Origin: Janthinobacterium sp. 344
GTDB lineage: Bacteria; Pseudomonadota; Gammaproteobacteria; Burkholderiales; Burkholderiaceae_D
Reading direction: 5' to 3'
Length of the DNA stretch: 64,000 nucleotides
Assembly: GCF_900112025.1 (NCBI RefSeq)
Contig: NZ_FOKL01000001.1
Coordinates: 1,169,084-1,233,083 of the forward strand
The notes below the pieces were generated by a model. It searched no databases and was not told the DNA's origin. It was given only the letters and a program-made list of their open reading frames with translations. Each line of letters begins with the position of its first letter. Positions within the stretch are counted from its first letter, which is position 1. The position numbers were made by a program, and so were the translations under genes. Positions 60,708-64,000 of this stretch are shown here, piece by piece.

Positions 60708-62388
60708 TGCTCGGTTCCGAATTGGTAATGGGGACGATGGACATGGCCGTCTGCGCGTCGCGCACGGGGCCGACCAGGCGCCGCGCGCCGGTGGTGATGC
60801 GGGTCCAGAACTGGCTGACCAGCATCCACAGCAGGGTGGCGAGGGCGACGCCGGCGATCATCAGGAAAACATCGTTGTAGGCGAGGACATTGGCTTCGCG
60901 CGTGGCGATGGCGCCCAGGCGCGCCACGCCTTCGGCGCTGCGCAAGGTGGGGTCCGTCAGCACGCCGCCGTAGCCGGCCGCGCCCGACTGCACGCGCGCG
61001 GCCACCTGCGGGTCGAGCATGGTGAGATGTTCGACGAGGTAGCTGGAGTGGTATTTTTCGCGCGCCGTCTGGATGGTGCCGACGATGGCCGAACCGAGCA
61101 GGCCGCCCAGGTTCTGCGTCATGGTAAACATCACGGAAAAACTCACCAGGTTGCGCGGTTCGGCGATCACGGCGCCCATGCCGGCCACCATCGTGGGGCC
61201 GAGAAAATACGTGCCGCCAAAGGCCAGCAGGAACTGGCTCACATACATGTTGACGGGGCGCGTCTGGCTGGTGGCGTGCGCGTCGATCAGGGCACCGAAG
61301 GCGATCAGCAGCAGCGCGAACATCAGCGAGCGGTTCAGCGTCGGCGGATTGATGGTCAGGGCGCTGACCACCAGGCCCGCCACGCTGCCCAGGAGCACGA
61401 CGATGAACAGGTTCTGCATCTGGTCCGTATTCAGGCCCAGCGCCTGCAGAAAGCCCACGGCGCCCGTCGATTCGGACAGCACGATGCGAAACAGCAGCAC
61501 GGATAAAAACAGCTTGGCGATCTTGCCCGTGGTGAGCCAGCGCGTGTTGAGCAGCGGGCGCGCGCGGTTATGCTCGATGGCCAGCGCCGCGGCGATCAGC
61601 ACGATGGAAGCGGCCAGGCTCACGCCCACCCACTCGGACGCCGTCCACCACGCCGTGCGGCCCTGCGCCAGCACGGCGCACAGCAGGGCCATGCCGGGGG
61701 CGAACAGGATGAAGGTGAGGAAATCGAGCGGCTCGAATGTCTGCATGCGGTCGCCGGGCGGCAGTTTCAAGGCCAGCACGCAGCCCAGCGCCAGCAGGGC
61801 CAGACCCAGTTCGAACAGGTACAGGCCGTGCCATTCGCCGATCTGCAGCAGTTCGGAGGTGAAGATGCGCGCCAGCGGCAGGGCCAGCTGGGCAAAACCG
61901 AGGCCCAGCACCACGCCCTTCAGCCTGTGTTTGGCGGGGAAGGCCTGCAAGGTGTAGTACAGGCCCAGCACCCCCAGCGCACCGCCCACCATGCCATGCG
62001 CGGCGCGCACGGCGATCGCCGACGACAGGCTGTTGGCATACAGGTGGGCAAAGGTGACGAGCGCATACAGCACCAGGAACGCTTCCGTAAACAGGCGCAG
62101 GCCGAACTGCTGGCGGAACTTCACCAGCAGCAGATTCATCGACACGATGGTCATCACGTAGGCGGCCGGCAGCCACTGCATCTGGTAGGCATACGCCCCC
62201 AGCGCGCCTTGCAGGTTCAGGATATTGGCCGTCACCAGGCCATTGCCCAGCCCCCCCGTCAATGCGACGATCAGGCCGACGATAAAATACGCGACGCGCT
62301 TGGGCGTCGAGTGTTCGGGCATCGATGGCGACCCGGGCAAGGTCGGGCGTTCGCCCGGCCCCCAGGTGCGTGGTGTGTACTTGTCCAT
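60694..62388 (-). CDS. EmrB/DHA2-type MFS multidrug exporter
   Basis: A 564-residue transporter with about 14 transmembrane helices. The first is YFIVGLIVALTGGLGNGLVTANILNLQGALG; the motif-C-like region around residues 125-150 (RAAHGMVGGALGVLGLYYTLQAFP) and a long C-terminal hydrophilic tail are consistent with the DHA2 drug:proton antiporters. With the adaptor and channel it forms a three-part pump spanning both membranes. An internal start at 62322 (MPEHSTPKRVAYF) is possible. Upstream is a small dyad that may bind a repressor encoded elsewhere. Confidence 0.9.
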   Translation of the reverse strand: MDKYTPRTWGPGERPTLPGSPSMPEHSTPKRVAYFIVGLIVALTGGLGNGLVTANILNLQGALGAYAYQMQWLPAAYVMTIVSMNLLLVKFRQQFGLRLFTEAFLVLYALVTFAHLYANSLSSAIAVRAAHGMVGGALGVLGLYYTLQAFPAKHRLKGVVLGLGFAQLALPLARIFTSELLQIGEWHGLYLFELGLALLALGCVLALKLPPGDRMQTFEPLDFLTFILFAPGMALLCAVLAQGRTAWWTASEWVGVSLAASIVLIAAALAIEHNRARPLLNTRWLTTGKIAKLFLSVLLFRIVLSESTGAVGFLQALGLNTDQMQNLFIVVLLGSVAGLVVSALTINPPTLNRSLMFALLLIAFGALIDAHATSQTRPVNMYVSQFLLAFGGTYFLGPTMVAGMGAVIAEPRNLVSFSVMFTMTQNLGGLLGSAIVGTIQTAREKYHSSYLVEHLTMLDPQVAARVQSGAAGYGGVLTDPTLRSAEGVARLGAIATREANVLAYNDVFLMIAGVALATLLWMLVSQFWTRITTGARRLVGPVRDAQTAMSIVPITNSEPSNDRQ

Positions 62389-62444
62389 GCGGCAATCGCG
62401 ATCAGGTGGCTGAAGCTGTTCTTTGCTGCTTTACCGCTGTTTTA

Positions 62445-62462
62445 CTGTTGTTAAGCAAACAG
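62445..62462 (-). promoter_or_regulatory. Inverted repeat upstream of the EmrB operon
   Basis: CTGTT (62445-62449) and AACAG (62458-62462) are inverted across 8 bp, with two more CTGTT copies just to the left (62416-62420, 62437-62441). It lies 57 bp before the start of the MFS gene in an otherwise gene-free 216-bp gap. A MarR- or LysR-type operator is a guess. Confidence 0.3.
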
Positions 62463-62604
62463 TTGCAAATGAACAGTTCTCATGCGCAGCATATCACCGC
62501 AGGACGTTTTCATAGTTTACATTGTTGGAACTGGCGCGGCGGCAGGGCCGGCGTGAAACAGGCTGGAGTGGCGCCGGACGCACCAGCCCCAGCCCGGGTG
62601 GACA

Positions 62605-64000
62605 TCACACGCGCGGCGGGTCCGTTTCGCGCGCAAACGCCCGGTGCGCGGCCAGCGCCTTTTTAAAGGCCGCCACGGCTTTCACCACCTCGCTCGACGG
62701 CACGATGAAGATGGCGGGATCAGGTTTACCATCTGGCAAGGTCGCCGGTATGCCGGCCTTGTCCAGCAAGCCCTTGCCCGCGCCGATGGCCAGCATCGGC
62801 TTGCAGTGGCGGTATTGCAACCGCAGGAAATCGAGCGCATTGGCGTCGCCGCCCAGCTGCTGCACGGCGCCCTGCCCGTCCGGGATCACGACGGCGTCGA
62901 ACAGCACGGACGGCCCCGTTTCCAGGGACATTTCCACGGCCAGCGGCGCGCCGCCGCTCGTGTCGACCTTGCCCAGGTGGCTGCCCACCAGGCGCGGCAC
63001 GGCGCCGTCCGCCAGCAGCGAGGCGTAAATGCTGCGCACCTGCGCGCCGTCGCTGCCCGGCCCCACCAGGATGGCCACGCGCAAGGTGTGGATGCCGGTC
63101 TTGCCGGGCCGGAAAAACAGCGACAGTTCCGGCGACGGCGGATAGCTGGGCACGGGCAGCGGCAAGACGGGTGGCATCGCCGGCGGCAAGGCCAGGCCCA
63201 GGCCATCGGCCAGGCGCTGCGCCAGGGTTTCATCGACATTGCGCAGCATGGCCACGATACGCTTGCGGATAGCCACCGTCTGCACCTTGCTCAGTTCAAA
63301 GCGGAAGGCATGCACGATATGGTCTTGCTCGACCGGTGTCTGGCTGATCCAGAACAGCCGCGCCTGGGCATAATGCTCGGCGAATTTCTCGGGCTTGCCG
63401 CGCACCTTGTCGCCCTCGGTCTGCGCGGGGAAACTGTTAAACCCTTTTGCCCCCGCCTGGTGCGGATCGCCGCCCGCCAGCGAATTGGGTTCGTACGCCA
63501 CCCGGCCCCGGTTGATGGCCTGGCGATGGATGCCGTCGCGCTGGTTGTTGTGCAGCGGCGCCAGCGGCGAGTTGATGGGAATCTCGTGGAAATTGGCGCC
63601 GCCCAGGCGCGTGATCTGCGTGTCCACATACGAGTGGATACGGCCCTGCAGCAGCGGGTCATTGGAAAAATCGATGCCGGGAACGATGTGCGCCGTGCAG
63701 AAGGCCACCTGCTCCGTCTCGGCGAAGAAATTGTCCGGGTTGCGGTTCAAGACCATTTTGCCGACGGGGATCAGCGGTACCAGTTCCTCGGGAATCAGCT
63801 TGGTGGGATCGAGCACGTCGAAGGGGAAGGCTTCGGCCTGTTCTTCCGTGAAGATCTGGAAGGCCAGCTCGTATTCGGGATATTCGCCGCACTCGATGGC
63901 TTCCCACAGGTCGCGGCGGTGGAAATCGGAATCGGCGCCGCTGATCTTGACGGCTTCGTCCCACACCAGCGAGTGCGTGCCGGCCAGCGGCGACCAGTGG
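62605..64000 (-). CDS. katE: Catalase HPII (KatE-type), 5' end beyond the window
   Basis: A partial gene: about 465 codons from the right edge to the stop. It encodes the C-terminal two thirds of a large-subunit (clade 2) haem catalase that breaks down hydrogen peroxide. In the window are [58 protein letters not shown], the proximal haem-Tyr segment [22 protein letters not shown] and the C-terminal flavodoxin/class-I-amidotransferase-like domain (about 290 residues before the stop onward: [35 protein letters not shown]). The distal catalytic His and the N-terminus lie outside. It is transcribed towards the EmrB operon but is separated from it by 216 bp. Confidence 0.93.
   Translation of the reverse strand, partial: HWSPLAGTHSLVWDEAVKISGADSDFHRRDLWEAIECGEYPEYELAFQIFTEEQAEAFPFDVLDPTKLIPEELVPLIPVGKMVLNRNPDNFFAETEQVAFCTAHIVPGIDFSNDPLLQGRIHSYVDTQITRLGGANFHEIPINSPLAPLHNNQRDGIHRQAINRGRVAYEPNSLAGGDPHQAGAKGFNSFPAQTEGDKVRGKPEKFAEHYAQARLFWISQTPVEQDHIVHAFRFELSKVQTVAIRKRIVAMLRNVDETLAQRLADGLGLALPPAMPPVLPLPVPSYPPSPELSLFFRPGKTGIHTLRVAILVGPGSDGAQVRSIYASLLADGAVPRLVGSHLGKVDTSGGAPLAVEMSLETGPSVLFDAVVIPDGQGAVQQLGGDANALDFLRLQYRHCKPMLAIGAGKGLLDKAGIPATLPDGKPDPAIFIVPSSEVVKAVAAFKKALAAHRAFARETDPPRV

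Overview
The window is uniformly GC-rich, densely packed chromosomal DNA with short intergenic gaps. Gene content (FecI/FecR iron signalling, phasin, MdlAB exporter, several c-di-GMP and chemotaxis proteins, RND and EmrAB efflux, KatE) and codon use suggest a betaproteobacterium of the Oxalobacteraceae, most like Janthinobacterium, Duganella or Massilia. That assignment rests on general resemblance, not on a marker gene. I see no rRNA, tRNA, CRISPR array, intact insertion sequence or prophage.

Layout. 1-9.5 kb is a siderophore-iron block on the plus strand: a TonB-dependent receptor, a DUF4198 protein, DUF3649, a PepSY membrane protein and DUF3325 (the last three genes overlapping), then a Fur-box-preceded ECF sigma factor, FecR and a second receptor with a signalling (STN) domain. 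9.5-13.2 kb (minus) holds a GGDEF/EAL protein with a ruined EAL site and a chemotaxis receptor. 13.4-21.1 kb (minus) is a polyol operon: binding protein, two permeases, xylitol-type dehydrogenase, ATPase, AraC regulator, xylulokinase; together they import a polyol, oxidise it and phosphorylate the ketose. 21.2-23.6 kb has two GNAT acetyltransferases and a CodA-like deaminase. 24-30.9 kb (plus) has a phasin, the MdlA/MdlB heterodimeric ABC exporter and a TPR-GGDEF sensor.

30.9-35.0 kb: a small lipoprotein, then a di-haem peroxidase divergent from an AcpA-type phosphatase with a PhoB-like box between them. 35.1-39.2 kb is the least understood part: a zinc-ribbon/proline-rich membrane protein, a two-gene operon of unknown function behind a perfect FNR-type site, a REP-like palindrome and a small orphan protein. 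39.4-49.2 kb: an M29-like metalloprotein, a LysR regulator divergent from a PhyH oxygenase/sugar isomerase pair, an OhrR-like regulator that looks leaderless, an M1 peptidase with a DUF6702 partner, a 2OG-Fe(II) dioxygenase behind a Fur-like site, and a receiver-histidine kinase hybrid.

49.2-49.6 kb is a 406-bp gene-free stretch with a well-formed promoter and terminator enclosing about 67 nt: a candidate small RNA with an exposed anti-Shine-Dalgarno motif. Next to it is an element bounded by 12-bp inverted repeats. 49.6-56.1 kb is a TetR-OMF-MFP-RND efflux operon. 56.2-64 kb has a lipoprotein, a PLDc_N/TPR-like membrane protein, an EmrB-EmrA-OMF efflux operon and the C-terminal two thirds of catalase HPII, cut by the window end.

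The observations I would check first are the candidate small RNA, the FNR-linked unknown operon, and the degenerate EAL domain fused to an intact GGDEF domain.
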